The position numbers and the translations under genes are program-made. 64,000 bases of DNA from Bacteroides sp. Marseille-P3684 (lineage in GTDB: Bacteria; Bacteroidota; Bacteroidia; Bacteroidales; Bacteroidaceae), in contig NZ_LT985808.1 in the NCBI RefSeq assembly GCF_900291465.1, positions 2,924,539 through 2,988,538 of the forward strand, read 5' to 3'. Numbering within the stretch: the first letter of the stretch is position 1; each line of letters opens with the position of its first letter. Of this stretch, positions 28,226-37,692 are shown piece after piece. The notes beneath the pieces were generated by a model. It did no database searches. It was not told the DNA's origin and saw only the letters and a program-made list of their open reading frames with translations.

Positions 28226-28292
28226 TTTTCCCTTAAAGGCGGTGCAAAGATAATGCTTCTTTGATAAACTGAAAAGAAAAGTCGATATTTTT

Positions 28293-28907
28293 TTACTTCC
28301 TCTCCTCATTTTTCTTACGGACGCGCTTTGGTGGATAATGCCCCTCGACGTATTTCGCGACTCGGGAAAGCTTGTCCATGTCGTCGGCATACCGACTCCA
28401 CAACTGCCGGTACACAGAGGGAATGGCCAGGTCATCAGCCGGATGGTCCTTCACAAAGGGGTCGAGGGCAGCATAGACATGGAGCAAAGCGACGATTTCT
28501 TTTGCCGGACGCTTCACTTGCCGCGCCAATGCCATCACTTCCGGTACCTTCTCGTTCATGGTTGAAATGATGAGCTGAAAATAAAGGTTCAGGACCAATG
28601 TCCCGATGCAGAAATCCTTCAGCAATGCCGCAGCCTCCCGATGCGCCAACTTGGGCTGACCAAAATAGATGCTCCAGACAGCCGGATTGTCATCCCCGAA
28701 AACATCCTCCCCGGCATCAAAGGGGAGCACAGGATACCACTGCTGGAATTGCATCATCCTCCGGCAAAAGGCGTCAGGTGTACGCCCCAGCAACTGCGCC
28801 CGGTCAACCAACGTTTCATCGGTGACAGACTTCATCCCAACGGGTTTACTCAGATACAGGTCCAGGACCAATAGCGACTCTTCCTTGCTCCACTGTTCCA
28901 TATTCAT
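28293..28907 (-). CDS. Conserved hypothetical protein with SANT-like N-terminus
   Basis: The 204-aa product is soluble and mostly helical. The opening WSKEESLLVLDLYLSKP and VDRAQLLGRTPDAFCRRM resemble the small N-terminal helical domain (Myb/SANT-like) found in front of some HNH-type DNA enzymes, where the R-T-P/S-A run is conserved. No nuclease motif follows in this protein. It ends in a basic tail (PPKRVRKKNEER). It lies between the tRNA-Thr gene and the divergent nuclease gene. The domain resemblance is an impression from motif reading; function is unknown. Confidence 0.75.
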   Translation of the reverse strand: MNMEQWSKEESLLVLDLYLSKPVGMKSVTDETLVDRAQLLGRTPDAFCRRMMQFQQWYPVLPFDAGEDVFGDDNPAVWSIYFGQPKLAHREAAALLKDFCIGTLVLNLYFQLIISTMNEKVPEVMALARQVKRPAKEIVALLHVYAALDPFVKDHPADDLAIPSVYRQLWSRYADDMDKLSRVAKYVEGHYPPKRVRKKNEERK

Positions 28908-28993
28908 AGACTTTCAATTCTTTTTTGTGAAGCAAATATAGCCTTTTTGCCCGGAATCAGGCGTTTCTTGGTGACACATTTTAGAAAGAAGCT

Positions 28994-29001
28994 TATCTTT
29001 G
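28994..29001 (+). promoter_or_regulatory. Promoter -7 box for the NUC1-type nuclease gene
   Basis: TATCTTTG matches TAnnTTTG 29 bases upstream of the ATG at 29030. A TTG lies at 28968-28970, slightly further than the ideal spacing. Confidence 0.5.
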
Positions 29002-29029
29002 CGCCCTGAAACAAGCAACTTCACTCGCA

Positions 29030-29920
29030 ATGAAACGAAAGAAAACCAAAACAACGAAAACATGGCTGGCTGTGATTGTGGCGTTGGGCGTATCCTACCT
29101 CTTTGGTTTCTATAAACAAGGAGGGAAAGCTGCCCTTCCCGAGATACCGGTTCTGCAACAGGCTGCCCCTCAACCTGCTGCTTCACCGACGACTTCCCGT
29201 TCGTCGGATGGAGAAAGGGGAATGGCTCTGCCTGCTCCTTTGGATAGCCGCGACGAACACATCCTGCATCATAAGGGATTTGTCGTATCCTATAACGCTG
29301 AATGGAAGATTCCGAACTGGGTGGCATGGGAACTCACAGCCAGTGAGACCCAACCTAAGATGGAACGGGAAGATTCCTTCTGCGAGGACCCCGACTTCAA
29401 AGGTCCGCAAGCCACTTTGGACGATTACCGCCGCTCCGGTTACAGTCGCGGACACATGGTGCCGGCAGCCGACATGCGTTGGGACGAACAAGCCATGGCA
29501 GAGTGTTTCTATCTGACGAACATGTGTCCGCAACAGTCCGCCTTCAATGCCGGCAACTGGGGACAGCTGGAACGTCAATGTCGCGAATGGGCACAGCGCG
29601 ACAGTGCCATCTGGATTGTGTGCGGACCGATAGTCGGGAAAAGCCCGAAACGTATCGGACAGGGCAAGGTCGTCGTACCCAGCGCCTTCTTCAAAGTCAT
29701 CCTTGCACCCTACGCCAAGACACCCAGAGCCATCGGCTTCATCTATCCTCACCGGAACAAGAAGGGAGCCAAGATGCGTGAGTTCATGATGAGTGTGGAC
29801 GAAGTGGAACGTCGTACTGGTATAGACTTTTTTGCATCCTTACCGGATGATGTCGAGCGTAAGGTGGAGGCGCAAAACCCGGCAGGACGCTGGCGGTTCA
29901 TGGACGACCGGAAGAGATAG
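29030..29920 (+). CDS. DNA/RNA non-specific endonuclease (NUC1 family), membrane anchored or exported
   Basis: Beta-beta-alpha-metal nuclease of 296 aa. A basic start and hydrophobic segment (about residues 11-25, WLAVIVALGVSYLFGF) indicate export or an inner-membrane anchor with the enzyme outside. The active-site block SRGHMVPAADM has the general-base His at residue 142, and the metal-binding Asn lies in TNMCPQQSAFNAGNW. It may degrade extracellular nucleic acid for nutrition. Its own promoter is at 28994. Intact and of normal length. Confidence 0.93.
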   Translation: MKRKKTKTTKTWLAVIVALGVSYLFGFYKQGGKAALPEIPVLQQAAPQPAASPTTSRSSDGERGMALPAPLDSRDEHILHHKGFVVSYNAEWKIPNWVAWELTASETQPKMEREDSFCEDPDFKGPQATLDDYRRSGYSRGHMVPAADMRWDEQAMAECFYLTNMCPQQSAFNAGNWGQLERQCREWAQRDSAIWIVCGPIVGKSPKRIGQGKVVVPSAFFKVILAPYAKTPRAIGFIYPHRNKKGAKMREFMMSVDEVERRTGIDFFASLPDDVERKVEAQNPAGRWRFMDDRKR

Positions 29921-29954
29921 ACAGAGGGAAAAGAAAGATTTTTTTATCCAATCC

Positions 29955-29985
29955 TTGTACGATTACAATATTATTTCTACATTTG
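29955..29985 (+). promoter_or_regulatory. Promoter of the structured small RNA
   Basis: TTG at 29955-29957 and TACATTTG at 29978-29985 are separated by 20 bases, close to the Bacteroidetes ideal. The predicted start is near 29992, just before the 5' arm of the RNA closing stem. Confidence 0.65.
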
Positions 29986-29989
29986 TACA

Positions 29990-30178
29990 ACGAAAAAGAT
30001 GAGCCGCATTGGTAGAACTGGGAAACTCATCAATTACACTGAAATACCGAGATACGCTTCAATCTCCAATGGCGGGCCACGCCTTCGGGTAGCTTTAAGC
30101 CGGTGGATTACAAAGGGGATGAGCTCTCAAATCTTATTACTCGGAGTTTCATCGCATCACCAGTGCGGCTTTTTCATA
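29990..30178 (+). ncRNA. ssrS: Structured small RNA, probable 6S RNA (Bacteroidales-1 type)
   Basis: A region of about 185 bases with no credible ORF lies between a good promoter and a T run. GCCGCATTGGT near the 5' end pairs over 11 positions with ACCAGTGCGGC at the 3' end, which is followed by TTTTT. Inside, GAAACTC pairs with GAGTTTC, then an unpaired central region is followed by smaller hairpins (GAGAT/ATCTC and GGCG/CGCC). A long closing stem, large central bubble and terminal arm is the 6S RNA layout, which binds the housekeeping RNA polymerase. The identity is inferred from architecture and my recollection of the Bacteroidales-1 RNA; a covariance-model search would decide. Confidence 0.6.
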
Positions 30179-30182
30179 TAGC

Positions 30183-30224
30183 AAGAGAGGATGTTTCGCA
30201 GGAAATGTCCTCTCTTTGTTTTTT
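30183..30224 (+). terminator. Second terminator after the small RNA
   Basis: AAGAGAGGA (30183-30191) pairs with TCCTCTCTT (30208-30216), with TTTC/GAAA pairing inside, followed by TGTTTTTTATC. It backs up the terminator formed by the RNA's own closing stem. Confidence 0.85.
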
Positions 30225-30297
30225 ATCCCCTCTCCATAACGGTTCCAACCATTCCCATCCGACATCTATATCCCCAAACAACGTGTGTATCGGCATT

Positions 30298-30815
30298 TGA
30301 CAAAATGTCAAACGAAGGGCGCCACAGTGCCTTTCCTCGCACCGAAATGCAGGTTGGTGGATTCCGAGGCCCTTCTCAGACGATTCGCAAAATACACTTT
30401 GTCATCGGTTCGCGTCGGATGACATACGTATGAGAATCGGAAGGACTGGGAACCTTTCTCACGGACATCTTGCGCCCGAATCCTCATCCATTTTATTACC
30501 CTCTGATTTTTTGACGCAGCACTCCTTCCAGAGAGTGAAACTCGAAGTTTTTCAGTTTCATTCTCCAAAGATTTGACTTCCGGGCACGAAACAATCGTGT
30601 TTGGAGGGGGAAACTATATTGTTTGACGCGGCAAACTATATTGTTTGGCTCGCGAAACAATATTCTTCCGGGCACGTTTTGTCTGTTTTCTGGAAATGGA
30701 ATGTATAGTTTTCTAAAACAGGAGACCTTTTCGAAGGTTTTCGTTCACGTTTCTTTGCACTTCATCGCCAACTTTAACCGGAATTTGAAAAGTGTGCGTT
30801 AGCGGAAAACAGCAA
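30298..30815 (+). repeat. Dispersed ~540-bp element, copy B
   Basis: The copy starts with TTTGACAAAATGTCAAA (about 30297-30313) and has the same ordered blocks as copy A: a short ATG frame (MSNEGRHSAFPRTEM), GGTGGATTCCGAGGCCCTTC, CAGAGAGTGAAACTCG, the four-palindrome array, GTATAGTTTTCTAAAA (30703-30718) and GTGCGTTAGCGG. Clear similarity to A and C fades near 30815. A TGTCAA at 30887-30892 might be a displaced right end. The following 240 bases up to the SusE-like gene hold leader sequence and no gene. Confidence 0.85.
30588..30669 (+). repeat. Four 16-bp palindromes at 22-bp period (copy B)
   Basis: Units start at 30588, 30610, 30632 and 30654: GAAACAATCGTGTTTG, GAAACTATATTGTTTG, CAAACTATATTGTTTG and GAAACAATATTCTTCC. 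Spacers are six bases and differ in sequence. The spacing equals that of copies A and C. Confidence 0.9.
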
Positions 30816-31056
30816 TTTGGGAAATAAGGGAAGCAGAGGATGGGATATGCTTTCAGAGTGTCAGCGGTCACCATACACCATGAATCTGTCAAACCAACTA
30901 CCCATTTCATTCAATAACTGATTTACACCGCATCTCTGAAGGATTCATGTCCGGCGGAACGGCAGGAGAACCTCTACATTTACGCACGAATTTCAGCAGT
31001 GAAATGAAAGACTAATTACCAAACTACCTGAATGTTTAACTTTAAATGAAACCTGT

Positions 31057-32589
31057 ATGAACAAGCTATTCATGCGAGCCTCCCTATGGGCTCTGTTTTC
31101 TTTGGCTTTAAGTACTTCAGGCTGTAGTGATGACTCGGGGTTCCCCGATGTGGACGGACAGAATCCGGTCCTGACACTGACGAGCGAACACATCGAGTCG
31201 GGGGCAGGACATGCCTTCACCATCACCGGAGAACTGGAAGACAAAGATGGCATTGCTTCAGTCAATCTCTCCTGCCCGGACCTCTATCTGGACAAGACCA
31301 TCGACCTCATTGATATCTATGGCGAACCTAAACCAACCTATCAATTGAATTATTCGTTCAACCTGAAGAAGGATGAAATCGGCGAGCGCTTTGTCGTCAA
31401 GGTGACCGTGACGGACGTCGGCGGACGAAGTGTCTCCAGAGATGTGCTCGTCACCATGGACGGTGACTTCTCGGCTCCTGCCTTCACCGCATCGCCTGAT
31501 AAAGAGGTGACGGTGCTCATCAAGCAGCAGACGTCCTTCAAACTCAGCTTCACGGCGACCGACGACCGTCAGCTGGACTATGTCCTCATCAACATCCCCG
31601 GCGTGGAAGGATATGCCGACAAGAAAGTGGATGCCGGCGGACAGTCCAGCCTGACCCACACCGAGCGGTTTACCCTGCCCAATATCGCCAAGAGCTACAA
31701 CATCACCCTGAAGGCAGTCGACAAGAAAGGCAACGAGACCGTCGCCACGAGTGTGCTCAAAGTCTCGGAGATGCCAGACTTCCCGAAGATGTATCTTGCC
31801 GACGTCGCCACGGTGGAAGAGCTGAACAGCGACGTGTTCGGCGTGCCGATGGTCATCAGCCATACGGGAGCCTACCAGTACCGTGCACGCTACTACAACG
31901 AGACTGCCGGAACCAAGATTTTCTTCCTGCCGCAAAAGACCGACTTCGCACCCATCTGCTTCGGTCTTGACCCGGACAACAAGAGCAAGCTGACCGACGA
32001 CCCGGAAACAGCTCTCCCCATCGTCCTCGACAAGGCGGGCGTGTACTATGAAATCGACCTCAACGTCAAGGAGGGCACCTTCAAGACACGCACCTACTCC
32101 GTCGCCGAAGCTACCGACCCCATCAAGTACAAGAAGTACGGTGCAGGTTCTGCCAACTTTGACCGTTGGGAGAGCGGAAGCGAGATGATTGACTTCTACC
32201 TCGGCTGGGGCGGTTCGCCGTCAGACGCAGGCAACCACAAGTTCGTGCAGGACGCCAGGAACCCTCACCTGTTCTACTACCCGGCACCGGGCGACACCTG
32301 GACACTGGAAGCCGGACAGAAGATGAACTTCATCATCACCAACTACCACCCCGACGGCTGGTGGGACCATGTGGAATGGCGTGTGGACAACTCGGAAGAC
32401 ATCGAGAAGTTCGGCTATTTCTCCAAAAAGAACGATGTGAACCCCGACTGGGAAGGCACCAACCGCAAGTGGGCAGACGGCACGGCTGTCGGCGACAACT
32501 GGGCGAAACCGACCGTGAAGACGGGAGGCAACTACCGGTTCGTGTTCGACGCCCACCTGGGACGCGGAAAGATTGTTCCGGCAAAATGA
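31057..32589 (+). CDS. SusE/SusF-like surface glycan-binding lipoprotein
   Basis: The 510-aa product has a lipoprotein signal (Cys at residue 23 in STSGCSDD, with acidic residues after it as expected for surface export in Bacteroidetes). Two Ig-like repeats (about 40-140 and 140-245) are followed by SusE/F-type carbohydrate-binding modules with aromatic-rich loops (residues about 250-510; YLGWGG, HPDGWWDHVEW). It should bind glycan at the cell surface beside SusC/SusD. It precedes susC, whereas SusE-type genes normally follow susD. A 40-base gap links it to susC. Exact domain families were not resolved. Confidence 0.85.
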   Translation: MNKLFMRASLWALFSLALSTSGCSDDSGFPDVDGQNPVLTLTSEHIESGAGHAFTITGELEDKDGIASVNLSCPDLYLDKTIDLIDIYGEPKPTYQLNYSFNLKKDEIGERFVVKVTVTDVGGRSVSRDVLVTMDGDFSAPAFTASPDKEVTVLIKQQTSFKLSFTATDDRQLDYVLINIPGVEGYADKKVDAGGQSSLTHTERFTLPNIAKSYNITLKAVDKKGNETVATSVLKVSEMPDFPKMYLADVATVEELNSDVFGVPMVISHTGAYQYRARYYNETAGTKIFFLPQKTDFAPICFGLDPDNKSKLTDDPETALPIVLDKAGVYYEIDLNVKEGTFKTRTYSVAEATDPIKYKKYGAGSANFDRWESGSEMIDFYLGWGGSPSDAGNHKFVQDARNPHLFYYPAPGDTWTLEAGQKMNFIITNYHPDGWWDHVEWRVDNSEDIEKFGYFSKKNDVNPDWEGTNRKWADGTAVGDNWAKPTVKTGGNYRFVFDAHLGRGKIVPAK

Positions 32590-32629
32590 GTAAAGAGACA
32601 ATAGCTCCAACCAATCAGATTTAACGACA

Positions 32630-35600
32630 ATGAAAAGACAACTGATATTCCTATGCTGCTTCCTGCTGACAAGCCTCAGTCTGCTGGCACAGCAGCTCAA
32701 CCTGAGCGGAAAGGTGATATCCGGGACAGACAAGCAACCCGTCATCGGTGTCACCATCAAAATCAAGGGAACCGCAAAAGGCACGACAACCGACATCGAC
32801 GGTAACTACAGGCTTACCGGGGTGGACCGGAACGCCACGCTGGTGTTCACGTCCGTCGGTTATACCACTCAAGAAATCAACGTGAAGGGACAGACCGTAC
32901 TCAACGTCACCCTGCAGGAAGCCAACGAACTGCTCGACGAAGTGGTGGTCATCGGCTATGGCGCAGTGAAGAAGAGCGACCTGACCAGCTCCATCTCGAC
33001 GGTCAAAGGCGATGAAATCGTGAAACAGACGACCGGCAACGCCATGGATGCCCTGCAAGGCAAGGTCAACGGTCTGCAGGTGGCAAGCGGTGGCGGACCG
33101 GGCACTACACCGAAGGTCATCATCCGTGGTGTGACCACCGTCAACGGAAGCTCACCGCTCTACGTGGTCGACGGCATGCCGGTCGGCGACAACATCAACT
33201 TCCTCAACAACAACGACATTGCCTCGATGGAGATTCTGAAGGATGCAGCTGCTGCCGCCATCTACGGTACGCGTGCCTCCAACGGCGTCATCCTCATCAC
33301 AACCAAGAAGGGCGTGGCAGGCAAGACGACCATCAACTTTGCCGCCTCCGTCGGCTTCCAGACCCTCTCGAAGCCGAGCATCGCGTCCGCCGAAGAATAC
33401 AAGGCGACGTTCAACGCACGCTATGAAAACGACGGCAAGGCTTCCATCTGGAACGATACCGGCGCCACGACCAACCCGGGCGGAACGGACTGGTGGGACG
33501 AAGTGGTCAACAAGACCGCCCTCATACAGAACTACTCGCTCAACATCTCCGGCGGCAGCGACAAGCTGCTCTACAACTTCAGCGTCGGCTACTTCCGCAA
33601 CAACTCACAGTACGACGTGGGCTACTGGGACAAGGTCAACGTACGCCTGAACACCGAATACACCTTCAACAAGTATGTGAAGCTCGGCGTCGACATCGCT
33701 CCGCGTGTGGAGTCGTGGGACAACACGCCCAACCTCTTTGGAGCCGCCATGGCGATGGACCCGACAACCCCCGTCTTCAAACCGGAAGACAAGTGGGTGG
33801 ACAACGTCTACAACAACTACCAACGCTCCTACAACAACCAGGAGTGGAACCCTGCCGCCTCACTGGCACGCTCGAACGGTCATTCGCGCGACCTCGGTGC
33901 GATGCTCAACTCCTGGCTGCAGATTACGCCGCTCAAGCAGCTGAACTTCCGCACCCAGTTTGCCACGAACGCCAACTTCCGCCGTTCGGACGGCTACACG
34001 CCGCAATTCTACATCGACGCCCTGGAGCAGTCGACCCTGAGCGACGTGTCCCGCCAGAGCCAGGAGTGGATGGACTGGAACTGGACCAACACCCTCACCT
34101 ACATGGACACGTTCCGGGAGAAGCACAACTTCACCGCCATGGCAGGCTTCACCGCCGAACGCTATGCGTGGTTCAACACCTATGCTGCCCGTGCTGCCGT
34201 GCCCAGTGACCTGGAAATCATGCGCGAGGTCAGCGCCGGCACCCAGAACCAGCGTGCCAACGGCGACACGTCCTACAACACCCTGGCATCCTTCCTCGGA
34301 CGTATCATGTACAACTACGACAACCGCTACTACGTGACCGCATCGCTCCGTGCCGACGGTTCGTCGCGCTTCCCCGAAGGCAGCAAGTATGCCTACTTCC
34401 CCTCGGTATCCGTGTCGTGGAGAATCATCGGCGAAGAGTTCATGAAGGACCAGGAGGTGTTCGACAACCTCAAGCTGCGCGCCGGCTGGGGTAAGGTGGG
34501 CAACCAGAACATCAGCAACGACGCCACCCTCACCCTGCTCGGACAGAGCGACTATGTGTTCGGCGCCACCCCGCAACGTGTGACCGGTACGAGCGTCTCC
34601 ACCGTCGGCAACAACCAGCTGCGTTGGGAGACCGTGGAGGACTGGAACGTCGGCATCGACATGTCCGTCCTCAAGTCACGCCTCGACTTCACCTTCGAAT
34701 ACTTCCAGAAGAAGTCCCACGACATGCTCTACTCCAAACAGAACGTCCTCGTTGCCGGCTATCCCAACTGGAACAGCACGCTGTGGATGAACATCGGCAG
34801 CATGCAGGCGACCGGCTGGGAGATGAGCCTCAACTGGCGGGACAAGGTCAGCGACTTCGCCTACAACGTCGGGCTGAACCTCTCCTCCATCCGCAACAAG
34901 GCCATCAAGTTCTCCGGCGACGGCCCGATAGCCACCGGCGGCTTCCATAGCGACCAGATTATCCGCAATGAAGACGGAGGGCTCATCTCCCGCTTCTATG
35001 GCTACGTAGCCGACGGACTCTTCCAGAACCAGACCGAAGTGAACGCCCACACCAACGAGCACGGCAAGGCCATCCAGCCCAACGCCAAACCGGGCGACAT
35101 CCGCTTCAAGGACCTGAACCACGACGGCGTGCTCGATGCCAACGACAAGACCTGGATTGGTAACCCCTATCCCGACCTGATGCTGGGCTTCAACCTGGGA
35201 CTGAACTGGAGGAACATCGACTTCTCCGCCAACTTCTACGGCACCTTCGGCAACGACATCTACAACAAGACCAAGGGCTACTACTCGGGCGAGAATGGTC
35301 AGAACGTCTACAAAGGCACGCTTGAAAAAGCATGGCACGGCGAAGGAACAAGCTACGACATTCCGCGCATGAGCTATACGGCTTTGGAACTCAATTACCA
35401 CCGTGTGTCCAGCTTCTACGTCGAGGATGGCTCTTACCTGCGTTGCAAGCAACTGCAGATTGGTTACACCCTGCCAAAAGCATGGGTGGGCGGCTCGCAG
35501 CTCCGTCTGTCGTTCTCTGCACAGAACCCGTTCACCATCACCGGCTACTCGGGCATGGACCCCGAGCGTCCGCAACTCGACGGCAGCGTGATTGAAACCG

Positions 35601-35665
35601 GTATCGACGGCATCGGCTATCCGAACCCGCGCACATTCTTATTCGGACTTGACTTGAAATTTTAA
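32630..35665 (+). CDS. susC: SusC-family TonB-dependent outer-membrane receptor
   Basis: Outer-membrane importer of 1011 aa for oligosaccharides. A signal peptide (to about residue 20) is followed by a carboxypeptidase-D-like beta-sandwich (about 25-100; GKVISGTDKQPVIGVTI, GVTIKIKGT), the TonB box region with DEVVVIGYGAVKKSDL, the plug (PLYVVDGMPVGD, ASMEILKDAAAAAIYGTR) and a 22-strand barrel ending in LFGLDLKF with terminal Phe. It pairs with the SusD lipoprotein encoded 12 bases downstream. Intact and of normal length. Confidence 0.97.
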   Translation: MKRQLIFLCCFLLTSLSLLAQQLNLSGKVISGTDKQPVIGVTIKIKGTAKGTTTDIDGNYRLTGVDRNATLVFTSVGYTTQEINVKGQTVLNVTLQEANELLDEVVVIGYGAVKKSDLTSSISTVKGDEIVKQTTGNAMDALQGKVNGLQVASGGGPGTTPKVIIRGVTTVNGSSPLYVVDGMPVGDNINFLNNNDIASMEILKDAAAAAIYGTRASNGVILITTKKGVAGKTTINFAASVGFQTLSKPSIASAEEYKATFNARYENDGKASIWNDTGATTNPGGTDWWDEVVNKTALIQNYSLNISGGSDKLLYNFSVGYFRNNSQYDVGYWDKVNVRLNTEYTFNKYVKLGVDIAPRVESWDNTPNLFGAAMAMDPTTPVFKPEDKWVDNVYNNYQRSYNNQEWNPAASLARSNGHSRDLGAMLNSWLQITPLKQLNFRTQFATNANFRRSDGYTPQFYIDALEQSTLSDVSRQSQEWMDWNWTNTLTYMDTFREKHNFTAMAGFTAERYAWFNTYAARAAVPSDLEIMREVSAGTQNQRANGDTSYNTLASFLGRIMYNYDNRYYVTASLRADGSSRFPEGSKYAYFPSVSVSWRIIGEEFMKDQEVFDNLKLRAGWGKVGNQNISNDATLTLLGQSDYVFGATPQRVTGTSVSTVGNNQLRWETVEDWNVGIDMSVLKSRLDFTFEYFQKKSHDMLYSKQNVLVAGYPNWNSTLWMNIGSMQATGWEMSLNWRDKVSDFAYNVGLNLSSIRNKAIKFSGDGPIATGGFHSDQIIRNEDGGLISRFYGYVADGLFQNQTEVNAHTNEHGKAIQPNAKPGDIRFKDLNHDGVLDANDKTWIGNPYPDLMLGFNLGLNWRNIDFSANFYGTFGNDIYNKTKGYYSGENGQNVYKGTLEKAWHGEGTSYDIPRMSYTALELNYHRVSSFYVEDGSYLRCKQLQIGYTLPKAWVGGSQLRLSFSAQNPFTITGYSGMDPERPQLDGSVIETGIDGIGYPNPRTFLFGLDLKF

Positions 35666-35677
35666 CTGCTATAACTT

Positions 35678-37336
35678 ATGAGACACAAAGTACTTACCAT
35701 ATTGGCTGTCGCCTCCCTGTGCTTCTCGTCGTGCGATGACTTCCTGACGGAAGACGTGCGGGGCAGACAGAATCTTGACACTTACTTCCAGAGTGCCAAC
35801 GACGCCCAGTCGTTCGTGACAGGCTGCTACCAGGCCATCACGTTTGGCGGCTGGTGGAACATCAACACCGTGTGGCTGATGTCGGAGATGTGCAGCGACG
35901 ACGGCTGGATGGGCAACACCACCCAGTCGCAGAGCGACTACATCTCACTGGCACACTACCAAGGCTCCGGACAGAGCAACGGCGCCATCTCCAACTTCTG
36001 GCAATACCGCTACAAGGGTATTCTGCGCTGCAACATCGCCATCGACCGCATCGGCAAGTCCAACCTCGCCGACGAACAGCTGAAGCAACGCCTCATCGGC
36101 GAGGCGCGTTTCCTCCGCGGATACTTCTACTTCGAGCTGGTGCGCAACTTCGGCGGAGTACCTCTGGTGGACGCCTTCAAGATGCCTGAGGAGATTGCCG
36201 GCATCACCCGTTCGTCGGTGGAGGACTGCTACAAGTTCATCGAGGCGGACCTGAAGGCGGCTGCCGAAGTATTGCCCAAGCGCAGCGAGTATGCAGCCAG
36301 CGACATCGGACGTGCCACCCGGGGTGCCGCCCTCGGACTGCTCGGCAAGGTCTACCTCTACCAGGAGAAGTGGAGCGAAGCCTACGAAGTGCTGAAGCAG
36401 GTCATCGACTCCAAGGAGTACGACCTGATGGAGGACTTCGGCGACGTGTGGAGCGTGGACCACAACAACAGCAAGGAAAGCCTCTTCGAGGTGCAATACA
36501 TGTACGACGAGACCTACTCGCTGGGCGGCGCCCTGACCGTCATCACCGGTGCACGCTCGGGACCCGGCGACGGCTGGTCCTGGGGTCAGCCGACTGCCAA
36601 CCTGGAGCAGGCATACATCGATGCCGGAGACACCGTCCGCCTGAAGTGGACCATCATCAAGACCGGCTGTACGGAGATTGCCGGCGAGAACCAGTTCGAC
36701 AAGTTCGTGGAGAACAGCAAGAACATGGCGCAATATGACGCCTACCTGAAGGAGTACGGCTGGGACCCGGACTGCTACATCATCGACCCGGCACAGCACA
36801 AGTCCGCCCGCATCGTGCGCAAGTACTTCGTGCCGCTGGAGAAACGTCCGGAAATCTACAACATCGACCGCATCCCGCTCGACCACCGCATCCTGCGCTT
36901 CGCCGACGTGCTGCTGATGTTTGCCGAGGCCAGCAACGAGCTGGGCAAGGACACCGAGGCACAGGAAGCCCTGAACCGGGTGCGCCACCGCGTACACCTG
37001 ACGGACGTGACGGCAACGGGCAACAACCTGCGCAAGGCGATCCGGCTCGAACGCCGCCTCGAACTGGCGTGGGAGCAGAACCGCCTCTACGACATCCGCC
37101 GTTGGAAGGATGACAATGGCAAGCCGGTCATCGCCAACCTCATGGGACCGAACGGCTCGTTCGTGAAGTTCAACACCGACCCAGCCACGCGCGACCGCTA
37201 CGAATGGGAGAACCAGGGAGAATCCAGCGACAAGGGCATCACCTTCGACCCCGACCGCGACATGGTCTTCCCCATCCCCCTGTATGAAATCACCCAGTCG
37301 AACGGCTCCATCAAGCAGAACCCCGGCTGGAACTGA
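35678..37336 (+). CDS. susD: SusD-family glycan-binding lipoprotein
   Basis: Surface lipoprotein of 552 aa that forms the lid on SusC and captures glycans. The lipobox Cys is residue 19 (CFSSCDDF). Family blocks include QNLDTYFQSANDAQSF, RFLRGYFYFELVRNFGGVP (the first TPR-like helices), ATRGAALGLLGKVYLY and the late LRKAIRLERRLELAWE and RRWKD motifs. It follows susC by 12 bases, so the two are cotranscribed. A gene-free stretch with unusual palindromes comes next. Confidence 0.97.
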   Translation: MRHKVLTILAVASLCFSSCDDFLTEDVRGRQNLDTYFQSANDAQSFVTGCYQAITFGGWWNINTVWLMSEMCSDDGWMGNTTQSQSDYISLAHYQGSGQSNGAISNFWQYRYKGILRCNIAIDRIGKSNLADEQLKQRLIGEARFLRGYFYFELVRNFGGVPLVDAFKMPEEIAGITRSSVEDCYKFIEADLKAAAEVLPKRSEYAASDIGRATRGAALGLLGKVYLYQEKWSEAYEVLKQVIDSKEYDLMEDFGDVWSVDHNNSKESLFEVQYMYDETYSLGGALTVITGARSGPGDGWSWGQPTANLEQAYIDAGDTVRLKWTIIKTGCTEIAGENQFDKFVENSKNMAQYDAYLKEYGWDPDCYIIDPAQHKSARIVRKYFVPLEKRPEIYNIDRIPLDHRILRFADVLLMFAEASNELGKDTEAQEALNRVRHRVHLTDVTATGNNLRKAIRLERRLELAWEQNRLYDIRRWKDDNGKPVIANLMGPNGSFVKFNTDPATRDRYEWENQGESSDKGITFDPDRDMVFPIPLYEITQSNGSIKQNPGWN

Positions 37337-37454
37337 CAGACGCGATGAGACAGACCGCTCCTCCCCTGCCGGCACACGGTCAGAAGGGAAGGAGCCCGGC
37401 CTATCCGTCATCATCCCCGGGGATAGACACGGACGAAGCCTGCCTTAGACGGAC

Positions 37455-37515
37455 CAAAGTATTATACTTAGCCAGCCTAAGTATTATACTTAGACCCCCT
37501 AAGTATTATACTTAG
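37455..37515 (+). repeat. Three 17-bp palindromes at 22-bp period after susD
   Basis: CTAAGTATTATACTTAG occurs at 37477-37493 and 37499-37515, and as CAAAGTATTATACTTAG at 37455-37471. Each is a palindrome except at its centre; spacers are CCAGC and ACCCC. The 22-bp period is the same as that of the unrelated palindromes in the dispersed elements. Confidence 0.9.
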
Positions 37516-37609
37516 GTCCCTATAAAGCCTGGTTTAATCCGATTCATCCCCCGTGCCTGCGGGATTGACCCCGGGGGATGACCGAATGAAGCACCCGACT
37601 GTATCCATG

Positions 37610-37648
37610 CTGCCGCTTATAAGGGTCGAAACTCTCTATAAGCGGCAG
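37610..37648 (+). terminator. 12-bp hairpin between susD and GH30 gene
   Basis: CTGCCGCTTATA and TATAAGCGGCAG pair perfectly around a 15-base loop. No U run follows, so it is more likely an attenuator or mRNA-stability element that reduces enzyme expression relative to susCD than a full terminator. Confidence 0.6.
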
Positions 37649-37692
37649 TTCATTTATCCATGTTACACTCAACTCATCAAACCCATCCCATC

